From the NCBI RefSeq assembly GCF_021234875.1, contig NZ_JAJQVM010000003.1:1-64000 (forward strand): a stretch of DNA of 64,000 nt. Reading direction: 5' to 3'. The stretch is from Marinibactrum halimedae (GTDB lineage: Bacteria; Pseudomonadota; Gammaproteobacteria; Pseudomonadales; Cellvibrionaceae). Positions 26,921 through 35,847 of this stretch are shown in pieces. The notes under the pieces were generated by a model. That model saw only the letters and a program-made list of their open reading frames with translations, was not told the DNA's origin and searched no databases. The position numbers were made by a program, and so were the translations under genes. Each line of letters opens with the position of its first letter. Within the stretch, counting starts at the first letter, position 1.

Positions 26921-26935
26921 GCGCGCCATCGTAAT

Positions 26936-27050
26936 GGTGACCCACTCTGGTTCCCTCGCAATGACGATCCATGAACTCCGCCAGGCCCGGAAGGGAGCAA
27001 CGGTAGTGGTGATATCATGTGCCGAGGTGTCGCTGGTTTGGGTTGCCACC
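26936..27050 (+). ncRNA. ffs: Signal recognition particle 4.5S RNA
   Basis: The conserved apical domain GGCCCGGAAGGGAGCA-ACGG is at 26980-27000 and its partner GTGCCGAGGTGTCGCTGG follows. The ends GGTGACCCA and TGGGTTGCC pair. Gene order ffs-dnaX is as in pseudomonads. Exact ends are estimated to within about 5 nt. A pyrimidine-rich TTTCTTTCTTTTC tract follows and is the likely terminator. Confidence 0.93.
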
Positions 27051-27412
27051 CTTACGACTCCTGCCAATTTCTTTCTTTTCTTTCTTTTCTTTGTTTGTCC
27101 GAATCCATCGTATACAAATCCATCTTTTTAGCTTAAATCTTTTTGGTAATCTGTGATTAAAGCTGCTACTGCTAGCGTGTGGATATTTATTCAGCTGCTT
27201 TCCTGTTTGTTTACTCTTTGATGTTTCATTACTGTGGCTATTTATTGCTGTGGGTTGTGACGATATTACTGTGATGCTTATCGTGGTGGCCCATGTGCGT
27301 GTGCTAGAAGCTGTGCTGGGCTATAATCGCCGACCGCTTTTCTGTGCGGGTGTTTTTGTTGCATAACACTGGTTGTTGAGTGCCCAAGTAACGTGTGTGC
27401 CAGAGTAATGGA

Positions 27413-27524
27413 CTGTGTTAGAACAACAGTGTGTTAGAGCAGTAGTGTCTTAGAGCAATAGTCTCTTAAAGCAACGGTTTTTTAGAGCGACGGTGTTTTA
27501 GAACAACGGTGTTTTAGAACAGTA
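27413..27524. repeat. 16-bp tandem repeat, seven units, upstream of dnaX
   Basis: Seven consecutive 16-bp units with consensus GTGTTTTAGAACAACG. The last two units differ by only two or three bases, while the first four are more diverged. The array ends 52 bp before the dnaX start and therefore lies in its promoter/leader. It is the longest intergenic array in the window. Confidence 0.9.
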
Positions 27525-27576
27525 AAAGTGTCGGACAGTAAAATATGCCAGCAAAATAAGAGGTAATGTGGCTTCT

Positions 27577-29673
27577 ATGAGTTATCAAGTACTCGCCCGT
27601 AAATGGCGGCCTGGCAACTTTCATGAAATGGTTGGGCAAGAGCATGTTATGCAAGCGCTTATTAATGCTCTGGACCACCAACGTCTTCATCATGCTTATC
27701 TGTTTACTGGGACACGGGGAGTGGGTAAAACCACCATCGCTCGAATTTTAGCCAAATGCTTGAATTGTGAAAGGGGTGTCAGTTCCAATCCTTGCGGCCA
27801 GTGTGGGGCGTGTACGGAAATCAGTGAAGGTCGGTTTGTCGATTTAATCGAAGTGGATGCGGCATCGCGGACCAAAGTGGAAGATACCCGTGAATTGTTG
27901 GAAAACGTCCAATATGCGCCAACTCGCGGGCGCTATAAAGTTTACTTGATCGACGAAGTCCATATGCTTTCCGGCCACAGTTTCAATGCATTGTTAAAAA
28001 CTCTGGAAGAGCCGCCTCCCCATGTGAAATTTCTGTTAGCCACTACAGATCCACAAAAATTACCCGTTACAATCTTATCGCGCTGTTTGCAATTCCATTT
28101 GAAGAACATGAGCCCTGAGCGCATTGTGGGGCATCTAAGCCATGTGCTTGAGGCGGAATCGGTTGCTTTTGAAGAGCCCGCTTTGTGGAGTCTTGCTCGG
28201 GCAGCGGATGGCAGTATGCGAGATGCCATGAGCCTAACGGATCAGGCGATTGCATTTGGTAACAGTCACATTTCCGAGCAAAGCGTCAATGCGATGCTCG
28301 GTACGATTGATCATTCTCACATTACCGATTTGTTAACGGCACTGGCTCATTCTAATGCAAAAGAATTGTTATCAACGGTGCAAAGGATGTCGGAACAATC
28401 GCCGGATTACCCGGCGGCCTTGGCAGAATTGCTGGCGGTATTGCACCGGATTGCCATCGCACAAGTTGTGCCCGATGCTTTAGATAATCACACGGGGGAT
28501 CGTGAGCAGGTCTTGTCATTGGCGAGCATAATGGCTTGCGAAGATGTGCAGCTTTTTTATCAAATTGGCTTAAACGGACGTCGTGATTTGCCGATGGCAT
28601 CGGATCCGAGAAGTGGATTTGAAATGACCTTATTGCGTATGTTGGCGTTTAAGCCCGCCGGGTTGGTGGATATGCCAACCCAACCCATCAATGGCGTTTC
28701 TCACCCTGAGTTATCCTCCTCCCAGTCGGAGACTTCCTTCTCTTCAGCACTACCTGAAGCACCTGCTATATCAGAGCCTGTTTCATCTGATTCTGTGGCT
28801 TCAGACCCACTGATGCCCTCAGAAGAAGCTTCAAGGCCCACTTTTGAAACAACCGATCAACCTCCCGAAAAAACAGATCCTGAGCCTGAAATACACTCGG
28901 TTGTTGAGTCTGCCGTCGTTGAAACAGACGTCGTTGAAACAGACATTGTTGAAACAGACGTTGATGAGGCAGGCGTTGTTGAGATAGGTGTTGTTGATAC
29001 TGGTGCTGTTGAGACAAAAGCGGAAGCCCCAATTTCCCCCTCCGCATACCATCAAGATCCAGCGCCTATAGCCGATGCCGATTTAATGGCCTATGAGGCT
29101 CTGGCGGCTGAGCAAAACTCGGTGCATGAGATGACTGAAGGCGAGGCGAGTCATGTTGATAACGCTAATAATGCTCCGGGCGTCAGTAACATTGTTACAG
29201 CTGAGTCTCACGCTATAAAGCCTGATGACGTTGGATCAATGCAGGCGACACCGTCGTCAAATGAAGAGGAAAAGTCGGTATCCTTATCTGAGTTAACCGC
29301 ACAGTCATGGTTAACAGCGTATTTACAACTGAAGGTGGGGGGGGTATTGCAAAGTACGGTGTCGAATTGCGTACTACAGCAGGTAGAGGGTAAGACACTA
29401 CACTTTTTATTGGATGCGTCTAACGCCACGCTCTACAACGACTCCCATCAAGAGCGAATGGAAGATGTATTGTCCGGATATTTTAATACGCCCGTAAAAG
29501 TCAGTATTACCGTTGGTCAAGTAACGGGAATGACGCCGGCCATGGCTGCGATTGAAAGACGAAAGCAGTTGCACCAGCAGGCGGTGGAAGCAATTTCGAT
29601 AGACCCAATGGTGCAGCAACTACAGACTGCGTTTGGTATTACGATTGATCCAGAACGCGTTTTTCCTGAGTAA
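27577..29673 (+). CDS. dnaX: DNA polymerase III gamma/tau subunit DnaX
   Basis: About 698 aa from ATG 27577 (MSYQVLARKWRP, the universal DnaX start); a GTG three codons earlier is also open. Clamp-loader AAA+ ATPase: Walker A GTRGVGKTT, four-Cys zinc module CLNC...CGQCGAC, DEXX DEVHMLS, sensor 1 LLATTDP, SRC motif LSRCLQF, sensor 2 region GSMRDAMSL. Domain III extends to about residue 365. Residues ~370-570 form an acidic Ser/Pro/Glu linker including eight VVETD-like pentapeptides. The C-terminal ~130 residues are the tau domain that binds the polymerase alpha subunit. No A-AAA-AAG slippery site in frame is seen, so gamma production by frameshift is not supported. Confidence 0.95.
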   Translation: MSYQVLARKWRPGNFHEMVGQEHVMQALINALDHQRLHHAYLFTGTRGVGKTTIARILAKCLNCERGVSSNPCGQCGACTEISEGRFVDLIEVDAASRTKVEDTRELLENVQYAPTRGRYKVYLIDEVHMLSGHSFNALLKTLEEPPPHVKFLLATTDPQKLPVTILSRCLQFHLKNMSPERIVGHLSHVLEAESVAFEEPALWSLARAADGSMRDAMSLTDQAIAFGNSHISEQSVNAMLGTIDHSHITDLLTALAHSNAKELLSTVQRMSEQSPDYPAALAELLAVLHRIAIAQVVPDALDNHTGDREQVLSLASIMACEDVQLFYQIGLNGRRDLPMASDPRSGFEMTLLRMLAFKPAGLVDMPTQPINGVSHPELSSSQSETSFSSALPEAPAISEPVSSDSVASDPLMPSEEASRPTFETTDQPPEKTDPEPEIHSVVESAVVETDVVETDIVETDVDEAGVVEIGVVDTGAVETKAEAPISPSAYHQDPAPIADADLMAYEALAAEQNSVHEMTEGEASHVDNANNAPGVSNIVTAESHAIKPDDVGSMQATPSSNEEEKSVSLSELTAQSWLTAYLQLKVGGVLQSTVSNCVLQQVEGKTLHFLLDASNATLYNDSHQERMEDVLSGYFNTPVKVSITVGQVTGMTPAMAAIERRKQLHQQAVEAISIDPMVQQLQTAFGITIDPERVFPE
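28900..29019 (+). repeat. 15-bp in-frame tandem repeat in the DnaX linker, eight units
   Basis: Eight 15-bp units encode VVESA, VVETD, VVETD, IVETD, VDEAG, VVEIG, VVDTG and AVETK. Two central units are identical at DNA level. The repeats lie in the flexible tau linker, so length changes would be tolerated. Confidence 0.9.
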
Positions 29674-29736
29674 GGGATCAAATGCGTTTATTGGTCTGTC
29701 ATTTATTGATCAGTCAATTTCAAAAAACAGTAAAAA

Positions 29737-29753
29737 GGCTGTGATGAACAGCC
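29737..29753 (+). other. Hairpin in the dnaX-ybaB gap
   Basis: GGCTGT-GATGA-ACAGCC, a 6-bp GC-rich stem preceded by AAAAA and not followed by U-run. It may act as an attenuator or processing stem between dnaX and ybaB. Confidence 0.4.
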
Positions 29754-29784
29754 ATTCAGTAACAGACTCCAGAAAAGGAGGGGT

Positions 29785-30108
29785 ATGATGAAAGGTTTAG
29801 GCGATTTAATGGGCCAATTTCAGGCGTTGCAAGATAATGCCAAGAAAATTCAAGAAGAGTTGGCCAATGCTGAAGTGCAAGGTGAATCCGGTGCCGGATT
29901 GGTGAAGGTAGTGATGACCGGTCGTCATGATGTTCGTTCAGTGAGTATTGATTCGAGCTTAATGAGTGAAGAAAAGGAAATTCTGGAAGATTTATTGGCC
30001 GCAGCTGTCAATGATGCAGTGCGTCGGGTCGAAGCCAACAACCAGGAAAAACTGGGTGGGTTGACGGAAGGTTTCCAAATGCCGCCGGGCTTTAAAATGC
30101 CGTTTTAA
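29785..30108 (+). CDS. ybaB: Nucleoid-associated protein YbaB/EbfC
   Basis: 107 aa; two adjacent ATGs (29785, 29788) follow a very strong AGGAGGGG site. Characteristic YbaB composition: helical N-terminus [22 protein letters not shown], central strand [19 protein letters not shown], helix [17 protein letters not shown], and a C-terminal GFKMPF tail. DNA-binding dimer usually linked to recR, as here. Confidence 0.94.
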   Translation: MMKGLGDLMGQFQALQDNAKKIQEELANAEVQGESGAGLVKVVMTGRHDVRSVSIDSSLMSEEKEILEDLLAAAVNDAVRRVEANNQEKLGGLTEGFQMPPGFKMPF

Positions 30109-30113
30109 AAGTG

Positions 30114-30176
30114 CTGTTAAGTGCACGTTGTTAAGTACTGTTGTTAAGTACTGTTGTTAAGTACTGTTGTTAAGTA
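30114..30176. repeat. 13-bp tandem repeat, three exact plus two partial units
   Basis: CTGTTGTTAAGTA repeated exactly at 30138-30150, 30151-30163 and 30164-30176. Two degenerate copies precede it from 30114. It begins 5 bp after the ybaB stop and ends 83 bp before recR. Confidence 0.88.
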
Positions 30177-30259
30177 CGTAATTAATGAACTTAGTTAAAA
30201 ACGCGGTAATGGTGTGTAGGCCGTTACCGACGATGGTTTCCGCGAGATGAGGAAAATAG

Positions 30260-30853
30260 ATGTTCAGCCCGCTCATTGATGAGTTAATGCAGGCGCTGAG
30301 AGTGCTACCTGGGGTTGGCCCAAAATCTGCCCAACGTATGGCATTTCATTTGTTAGAGCAAGAACGCCAAGGTGCCTTGCAATTGGCTCGATCATTAGAG
30401 AAAGCCATTGATGGCGTTTCCTATTGCAATGGTTGTCGTACTTTCACCGAAGAGTCCTTTTGTGGAATCTGTCGAAATGTGAAGCGCGATGGACGAACTG
30501 TTTGTGTTGTGGAATCTCCGGCAGACATTCTTGCGTTTGAGCAATCGGGTAGCTATAGCGGGCATTACTTTGTGCTCCATGGGCATTTGTCTCCCATTGA
30601 CGGTATTGGTCCGGAAGATCTGGGCATCGATATTTTGGAGAGCCGCTTGGCTCAGGGCGAAATTCAAGAGTTGATTTTGGCGACGGGCTCTACCGTCGAG
30701 GGAGAAGCGACCGCACATTACATTGCTGAGTTGGGGCGCCGAAACGAGGTGACGGTGAGCCGTTTAGCGCAAGGGGTCCCTCTTGGTGGGGAGTTGGAGT
30801 ACTTGGATGGAGGCACTCTCGCTCATGCTCTTAATAGTCGTCGAGTAATTTAA
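30260..30853 (+). CDS. recR: Recombination mediator RecR
   Basis: 197 aa. Helix-hairpin-helix [17 protein letters not shown] at the N-terminus, four-Cys zinc finger [16 protein letters not shown], Toprim domain [37 protein letters not shown], and C-terminal [18 protein letters not shown] and [16 protein letters not shown]. Acts with RecFO to load RecA at gaps. Its stop TAA shares a base with the rnd ATG. Confidence 0.96.
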   Translation: MFSPLIDELMQALRVLPGVGPKSAQRMAFHLLEQERQGALQLARSLEKAIDGVSYCNGCRTFTEESFCGICRNVKRDGRTVCVVESPADILAFEQSGSYSGHYFVLHGHLSPIDGIGPEDLGIDILESRLAQGEIQELILATGSTVEGEATAHYIAELGRRNEVTVSRLAQGVPLGGELEYLDGGTLAHALNSRRVI

Positions 30854-32004
30854 TGTCTATAGAAACCCAACCCATAGTATGGGTCGATGATGCTGCACAG
30901 TTAACTGAGTTGTGTCATCAGTGGCAGTCTCAAACCGCCTTGGCGATTGACACCGAATTTATGCGGGTGAGTACTTTTTACCCAGAAGCAGGCTTAGTTC
31001 AGGTGGGCGATGGCAAAGCGGCCTATCTGATTGATCCACTTGTACTCAGTCAGCACGATCATTTTCGCCAGTTGCTGGTCAATCCCGCAATCACCAAAGT
31101 ATTGCATTCCTGTTCGGAAGATTTGGAAGTATTTCAGCGCAGTTTTGGTGTGTGTCCTAGCCCGCTTTTTGATACCCAAATTGCCGCAGCAATGGCGGGA
31201 TATGGTTTTAGTATTGGCTATGCAAATTTAGTGCAAACCCTTCTGGAAGTAGAGTTACCGAAAGATGCGACACGCTCAGACTGGCTTCAACGTCCTTTAA
31301 CGGATGCGCAAAAACGCTACGCCGCACTGGATGTAACGCATTTGTTGGTCATATACGAAACGCTGTTGACGTCATTAAAAGCATCTGATCGGTTGTCGTG
31401 GGTGATGAATGAGTGTGCGTTGATCTTGCAAAATGTAGGGCCGATTGACGAAGTGGACCCCGAATATTTTCGCAAAGTAAAGTTAGCTTGGAAGCTAAGA
31501 CCTGCTGAGCTGGTAGTGCTGAAGGCGTTAAGTCATTGGAGAGAAATGACGGCGCGAGCCAAAAACATCCCACGCAATCATTTGATGAAAGAGAATGTGT
31601 TGTTCAATCTCGCAAAATTCCGACCGACGACTCTGGGCAAATTATCGAAAGTGGAGGGTATGCCCTCAAAAACAATACGAGAATACGGTGATGTGTTAGT
31701 GGCGATGATTAAAGCGGCAACAGAATTGCCCGCCAGTGATCGGCCTCAGCGCTTGCCACCTCCGCTCTCCCCGCAACTTGGGGATTTAGTGAAAGGGTTA
31801 AAAGCGTTGGTACGTGAAGAATCGGAGCGTCTAAAGCTACCCCCAGAGTTATTGGTGAAAAAGAAAGACTACGAGGCGATTGTTCGCTCAGGAATGAACT
31901 CTGGCAGTTATCGCTTGCCGCCTTCCATTGAGCAAACGTGGCGGAACGACCTTATTGGGTCTGTTCTCCTTACGTATGCGCGAGCCTATAGCCATTCAGA
32001 CTAA
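30853..32004 (+). CDS. rnd: Ribonuclease D
   Basis: 383 aa, 3'-5' exoribonuclease trimming tRNA precursors. DEDD exonuclease motifs: AIDTEFMR (Exo I), LHSCSEDLEVF (Exo II), YAALDVTHLLVIYETL (Exo III, with the DEDDy tyrosine). An HRDC domain follows from about residue 212 (LVVLKALSHWREMTARAKNIPRNHLMKE). Overlaps recR by one base, so translationally coupled. Confidence 0.94.
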   Translation: MSIETQPIVWVDDAAQLTELCHQWQSQTALAIDTEFMRVSTFYPEAGLVQVGDGKAAYLIDPLVLSQHDHFRQLLVNPAITKVLHSCSEDLEVFQRSFGVCPSPLFDTQIAAAMAGYGFSIGYANLVQTLLEVELPKDATRSDWLQRPLTDAQKRYAALDVTHLLVIYETLLTSLKASDRLSWVMNECALILQNVGPIDEVDPEYFRKVKLAWKLRPAELVVLKALSHWREMTARAKNIPRNHLMKENVLFNLAKFRPTTLGKLSKVEGMPSKTIREYGDVLVAMIKAATELPASDRPQRLPPPLSPQLGDLVKGLKALVREESERLKLPPELLVKKKDYEAIVRSGMNSGSYRLPPSIEQTWRNDLIGSVLLTYARAYSHSD

Positions 32005-32059
32005 AGCGATAAACCATTGGACTGGGTATGAATGTGCGTGAAAGCTGTGAATAGAAAGC

Positions 32060-32146
32060 CGTAGTTGAAAAATAGTAGTTAAAAACAGTAGTTAGAAAAC
32101 CGTAGTTAAAAACAACAGTTAGAAAAAAGCGGGTAGAAAGAATCCG
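32060..32146. repeat. Irregular 13-15-bp repeat cluster
   Basis: Five to six degenerate copies of a CGTAGTTAAAAAC-like unit with slightly varying length, between rnd and ycgL. Confidence 0.65.
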
Positions 32147-32174
32147 TAAAAAGTAGTGAGTCAAAAACGAAACC

Positions 32175-32465
32175 ATGAAATTGATTTGTGATATTTATAA
32201 AAGCCCAAAAGATGCTGATATGTACCTTTATGTGCAAAAGTCGGAAGGCCTGTCTCGTGTACCGGAAGCGTTAGTTGAGCGTTTTGGTCAGCCCAAACAT
32301 GCGATGACTTTATTGCTGACACCAGAAAAAACACTGGCGAATGCAGACATTCATAAAGTCCTTCAATCGTTACAGGAAAAGGGCTTTTACCTGCAATTAC
32401 CGCCACCCAAAGAGAAATACATGCAAGCAGTGAATCAACATAATAGCAAGCTGGCAGGCGTGTAG
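32175..32465 (+). CDS. ycgL: YcgL domain-containing protein
   Basis: 96 aa. CDIYKSPKDADMYLYVQKSEGLSRVPEALVERFG at the N-terminus and LQEKGFYLQLPPP near the end are the family signature. Small alpha/beta protein of unknown function, found next to rnd and ycgN in many gammaproteobacteria, as here. Confidence 0.92.
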   Translation: MKLICDIYKSPKDADMYLYVQKSEGLSRVPEALVERFGQPKHAMTLLLTPEKTLANADIHKVLQSLQEKGFYLQLPPPKEKYMQAVNQHNSKLAGV

Positions 32466-32467
32466 TT

Positions 32468-32962
32468 GTGGTTAAGGCTGTGGCTAAGCAGATTGTGGAT
32501 GAGCGGGAAAACGAGCAGGTGGTGGAGTTGCCTTTTTGGGAAGTTAAAACGCTGGATGAAATGTCTGAATCAGAGTGGGAGTCTCTTTGTGATGGTTGCG
32601 GTAAATGCTGCTTACACAAGCTACAAGACGACGATACCGAAGAGGTGTTTTACACCAATGTTGCTTGCAAGTTTTTGGATGTAGAAACCTGCCGTTGTCG
32701 TGACTACGCTCATCGTAAAGACAATGTGCCCGAATGTGTATCGTTAACTCGTGAGCAGGTGGATCAGTTCCACTGGCTACCATCATCGTGTGCGTATCGG
32801 CGAATTGCCCAAGGGTTAAAGCTTGAAAAATGGCACCCTTTAATTTCTGGTGATGAAACGAGTGTCCACCGTTTTAAGCGATCAGTGAAAGGCCGCGTGA
32901 TTTCGGAATTGGATGTGACAGAAGAAGACTGGGAAGAGTATGTCATTCGTTGGGTAAATTAG
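32468..32962 (+). CDS. ycgN: YcgN family cysteine-cluster protein
   Basis: 164 aa from GTG 32468, two bases after the ycgL stop. Eight-Cys CxxxCxxCC-type cluster: CDGCGKCCLHKL, NVACKFLDVETCRCRDY, C in VPECVSLT and SSCAYR. Ends WEEYVIRWVN. The family probably binds metal but its function is not established. Confidence 0.93.
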   Translation: MVKAVAKQIVDERENEQVVELPFWEVKTLDEMSESEWESLCDGCGKCCLHKLQDDDTEEVFYTNVACKFLDVETCRCRDYAHRKDNVPECVSLTREQVDQFHWLPSSCAYRRIAQGLKLEKWHPLISGDETSVHRFKRSVKGRVISELDVTEEDWEEYVIRWVN

Positions 32963-33013
32963 TGCCGTTGATGAATATGTGAAAGTTGGGCTTAAAAAGA
33001 AGTCTTTTGAAAG

Positions 33014-33043
33014 TACCGTAAAATTCAGTGCTGTAAAATTTTT
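33014..33043. repeat. 15-bp degenerate tandem repeat, two copies
   Basis: TACCGTAAAATTCAG followed by TGCTGTAAAATTTTT, just upstream of the next gene. Confidence 0.5.
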
Positions 33044-33074
33044 TACAAGCAAACTGTAAGTGTTAGGAAGAGTG

Positions 33075-33455
33075 ATGACAGAAACAGCGTATTTGTATGC
33101 ATGGGGTGTGTACCTTGCCGGTAGCCTTTGTCTGGTGTTGGTGTTGTGGCGCTTGCTGCGTTCAGCCGCCCACTGGGTGAAATACCCATTATTATTTTTA
33201 GCATTAGGGTTGTTGGTTGCCCCCTTTTCCATTGAAACCGGCTCGCCCTACTTGGCTCCAGCCACCTTAATTCTCTTATTTGAGGGTATCTTTGTGCCAG
33301 AATCGGGATTTGTACGAGCAGGGCCTACCGTAGCGGTGGTCAGTCTCATTAGTGTTTTGGCATATCCGTTGTTGTTTGTTTTGTCAAAGCTCATTGGCTT
33401 TTCACTGGGTAGCCGCTCGACAGAAGAGGTATCGCGCACAGAGCCTGAAATATAG
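33075..33455 (+). CDS. Small membrane protein, 126 aa
   Basis: ATG 33075 follows AGGAAG at 6 bases; a GTG at 33060 is less likely. Three hydrophobic helices (residues ~5-24, 37-62 and 78-104) and a short charged tail. No recognisable motif. It follows ycgN on the same strand and a terminator comes after it. Confidence 0.7.
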   Translation: MTETAYLYAWGVYLAGSLCLVLVLWRLLRSAAHWVKYPLLFLALGLLVAPFSIETGSPYLAPATLILLFEGIFVPESGFVRAGPTVAVVSLISVLAYPLLFVLSKLIGFSLGSRSTEEVSRTEPEI

Positions 33456-33507
33456 AGTGGTCACCCACTAACCCTAGTGATCCTTTTTGATTGGCCACTT
33501 TTTTTGT
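33456..33507 (+). terminator. Hairpin terminator closing the rnd-ycgLN transcript
   Basis: AGTGGTCA (33456-33463) pairs with TGGCCACT (33492-33499), followed by TTTTTTT. The loop is long (28 nt), so strength is uncertain. Confidence 0.5.
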
Positions 33508-33649
33508 CACTTTCTTATGATGAATTACTCTATTTTATCACTTCCCTTTAGTTGAAACGTCAATGGCCGACAGAAACATTAGTCAGGCGTGAGTCTGTTA
33601 AAGGTGCCAAACTATTAAAGCGTTATTCGGATCAGGAGAAGTGTTACCC

Positions 33650-35833
33650 GTGTTAAGTTTTCGTGAAGTGGCAAGCCTATCAATGGTTTTGTTCACCGTA
33701 CTGTGGATGGTGACTTTTTCAGCCATGGCACAATCCCCTCAAAAAGCGGATGTGCGATTGGTTATTGATATCTCTGGCAGTATGAAACAAAACGATCCGA
33801 ATAATTTACGGCGCCCAGCGGTAGACTTATTAGTGAAGTTGTTGCCGGAGGGGTCAAAAGCCGGGGTATGGACTTTTGGGCAATCTGTTGACCAGCTAGT
33901 GAGTCATCAGGTCGTTGATGAGCAGTGGGCAAAGAATGCTTCCGCAAAAGCCCGTAATATTCATTCATCAGGGTTGTATACGAATATTGGCCAAGCACTG
34001 GAAACCGCGTTGGCGGATGCCAGTACATTGGATAAAACTTTTCGCTCCAATATTATCTTGCTCACCGATGGAATGGTGGATATTTCCAAAGAGCAGGACG
34101 ACAACTTAGTGGAATGGCGGCGCATTGTGGATGAGACAATTCCAAAGCTTAAAGAAGCTGGCGTCGTCGTACATACCATCGCCTTGTCTGATAATGCAGA
34201 TACACGATTGCTCAACCGACTTGCGTTATCCACCGATGGTATTGCAGCCGTTGCAAAAACGGCCGATGAGTTAATGCAGGTATTTTTGCAAGCCTTTGAT
34301 CAAGCCGCACCCTCCGAACAATTGCCGTTGGATGGCGATACTTTTGTGGTGGATTCCAGTGTGGAGGAATTTACCGCTTTGATTTTTCGTTCAAGCTCAA
34401 CCCCCACTGAACTTCTCGGCCCAGATCAAACACGATACAGTGAAGCGCGTTCGGGCATGGATGAGGACGTTAATTGGTATGCCACAGATCGATACGATCT
34501 CGTGACGTTAAAAAAGCCGCTGGAAGGGGAATGGTCGGTTCGAGCGGATATGGCTCCGGGTAGCCGAATTACGGTGATCAGTAATTTAAATGTGTACGTA
34601 GAGCCGATGCCGACCAACATTTTCCGAGGGCAAACAATCCCTTTATCATTAAGATTACAGGAAGATGGAAAAACCATTGATCGGCCTGAGTTTTTAGAGC
34701 TTCTCGACGTCACTGTGACAAAAATTGCCCCCTCTGAGCAAGAGTGGAAAATGACATTGTCTGATCCAAATAATCTTCCTAACGATGGCGTGTATTCTAC
34801 AGAATTGGAAGGTTTTACAGAGTTGGGAAATCACGACCTTATTGCCAAGGTCGATGGAAAAAGTTTTTTCAGACAGTTTACACACACCGTGAGTGTGAGA
34901 GATGCCTTTAATATTCATCTCAGATCTGAAAATAACAACGGAGAAGTACGTTATTTATTGTCCATTACGCCCAATGCCCAGACCTTAAATTTCAAAAAAA
35001 CCAGTGTTGTGGCCCGAGTAAAAAATCCAACGGGCCGAAGTTCCATTAAACCTATTCCCTTGAAGCCGAACGATGTTTGGGAGCTGGAGATCGTTCCGAA
35101 AGAAGAGGGGCAGTATGCCATTACATTGGCCATTAGTGTTGTGGAAAACAATGGCAATCGTTATCAATACGACCACCCTGTAGAGACGTTTTATTACCCT
35201 GAAAAAAATGCACCTAAGAAAAAGAGCTCTGAAAATACGGATGAAGACGATGCAACACAAAAGGACGAAGACGCTAAACAGGATATAGATGAAGATGTTG
35301 AAGAAGGCGATGAATCGGAAGAGGAAAGTTCCTTATTGTTGTACATCTTATTAGGCGTTGGGAATGTCGTGGTGCTAGGCGTTGCTTATTTTGCTTACCG
35401 TGTCATTGTTGGGAATTCGAAATCGGATGAATCTTCCGAAGATGAAGGAGAGAAAAAAGAAAGTGACTCGGATACAAACTCAGAAAAAGAAGCGGAGCCA
35501 GAGCCTGCTCAAACGGAAAGTCTTGCGATGGCGGATATTGGAGAAGATGAGGATTTGTCGCGTGAGGATGATTCATCTGATACCGATTCGCCAGAGAAAA
35601 GTTTAACTGGCACAGATTTGGCCAGTGATGAACCTATTACGGAATCGGATATCCCCATGGATAGTGGAAGCGATGAATTACCTCCTGCTCCTATGGATGA
35701 TTTAGATGCCATGCTAGCTGAAACGGCGGATGAAGATGAAGAATTTAGCTTGGATGATTTCTCTGCGGGTGATATTGCCGGTGATGACTTTTCGGACGAT
35801 GATTTTGGCGGGGATGATAACACCAAGAGCTAA
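33650..35833 (+). CDS. VWA-domain membrane protein with acidic cytoplasmic tail (TIGR03503-like)
   Basis: About 727 aa; GTG 33650 is 10 bases after AGGAGA, a GTG at 33641 is too close to it. Signal peptide ends at TFSAMA. A von Willebrand A domain follows with intact MIDAS (VIDISGSM, then T and D in NIILLTDGMVD). Residues ~230-520 are beta-rich and probably periplasmic. An acidic segment precedes one membrane helix (LLLYILLGVGNVVVLGVAYFAYRVIVG), and the last ~150 residues are extremely Asp/Glu/Ser-rich. This resembles the TIGR03503 family, whose role is unknown. Confidence 0.8.
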   Translation: MLSFREVASLSMVLFTVLWMVTFSAMAQSPQKADVRLVIDISGSMKQNDPNNLRRPAVDLLVKLLPEGSKAGVWTFGQSVDQLVSHQVVDEQWAKNASAKARNIHSSGLYTNIGQALETALADASTLDKTFRSNIILLTDGMVDISKEQDDNLVEWRRIVDETIPKLKEAGVVVHTIALSDNADTRLLNRLALSTDGIAAVAKTADELMQVFLQAFDQAAPSEQLPLDGDTFVVDSSVEEFTALIFRSSSTPTELLGPDQTRYSEARSGMDEDVNWYATDRYDLVTLKKPLEGEWSVRADMAPGSRITVISNLNVYVEPMPTNIFRGQTIPLSLRLQEDGKTIDRPEFLELLDVTVTKIAPSEQEWKMTLSDPNNLPNDGVYSTELEGFTELGNHDLIAKVDGKSFFRQFTHTVSVRDAFNIHLRSENNNGEVRYLLSITPNAQTLNFKKTSVVARVKNPTGRSSIKPIPLKPNDVWELEIVPKEEGQYAITLAISVVENNGNRYQYDHPVETFYYPEKNAPKKKSSENTDEDDATQKDEDAKQDIDEDVEEGDESEEESSLLLYILLGVGNVVVLGVAYFAYRVIVGNSKSDESSEDEGEKKESDSDTNSEKEAEPEPAQTESLAMADIGEDEDLSREDDSSDTDSPEKSLTGTDLASDEPITESDIPMDSGSDELPPAPMDDLDAMLAETADEDEEFSLDDFSAGDIAGDDFSDDDFGGDDNTKS

Positions 35834-35847
35834 CATAGAGTGTTGAT

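Noticed and set aside
26798-27131. ORFs on both strands across 4.5S RNA
   Set aside because: They lie over the MITE end, the promoter and the ffs RNA and have no protein character.
28864-28880. A-run in dnaX as a programmed frameshift site
   Set aside because: In the zero frame it reads GAA AAA ACA, which does not fit an X-XXY-YYZ slippery heptamer.
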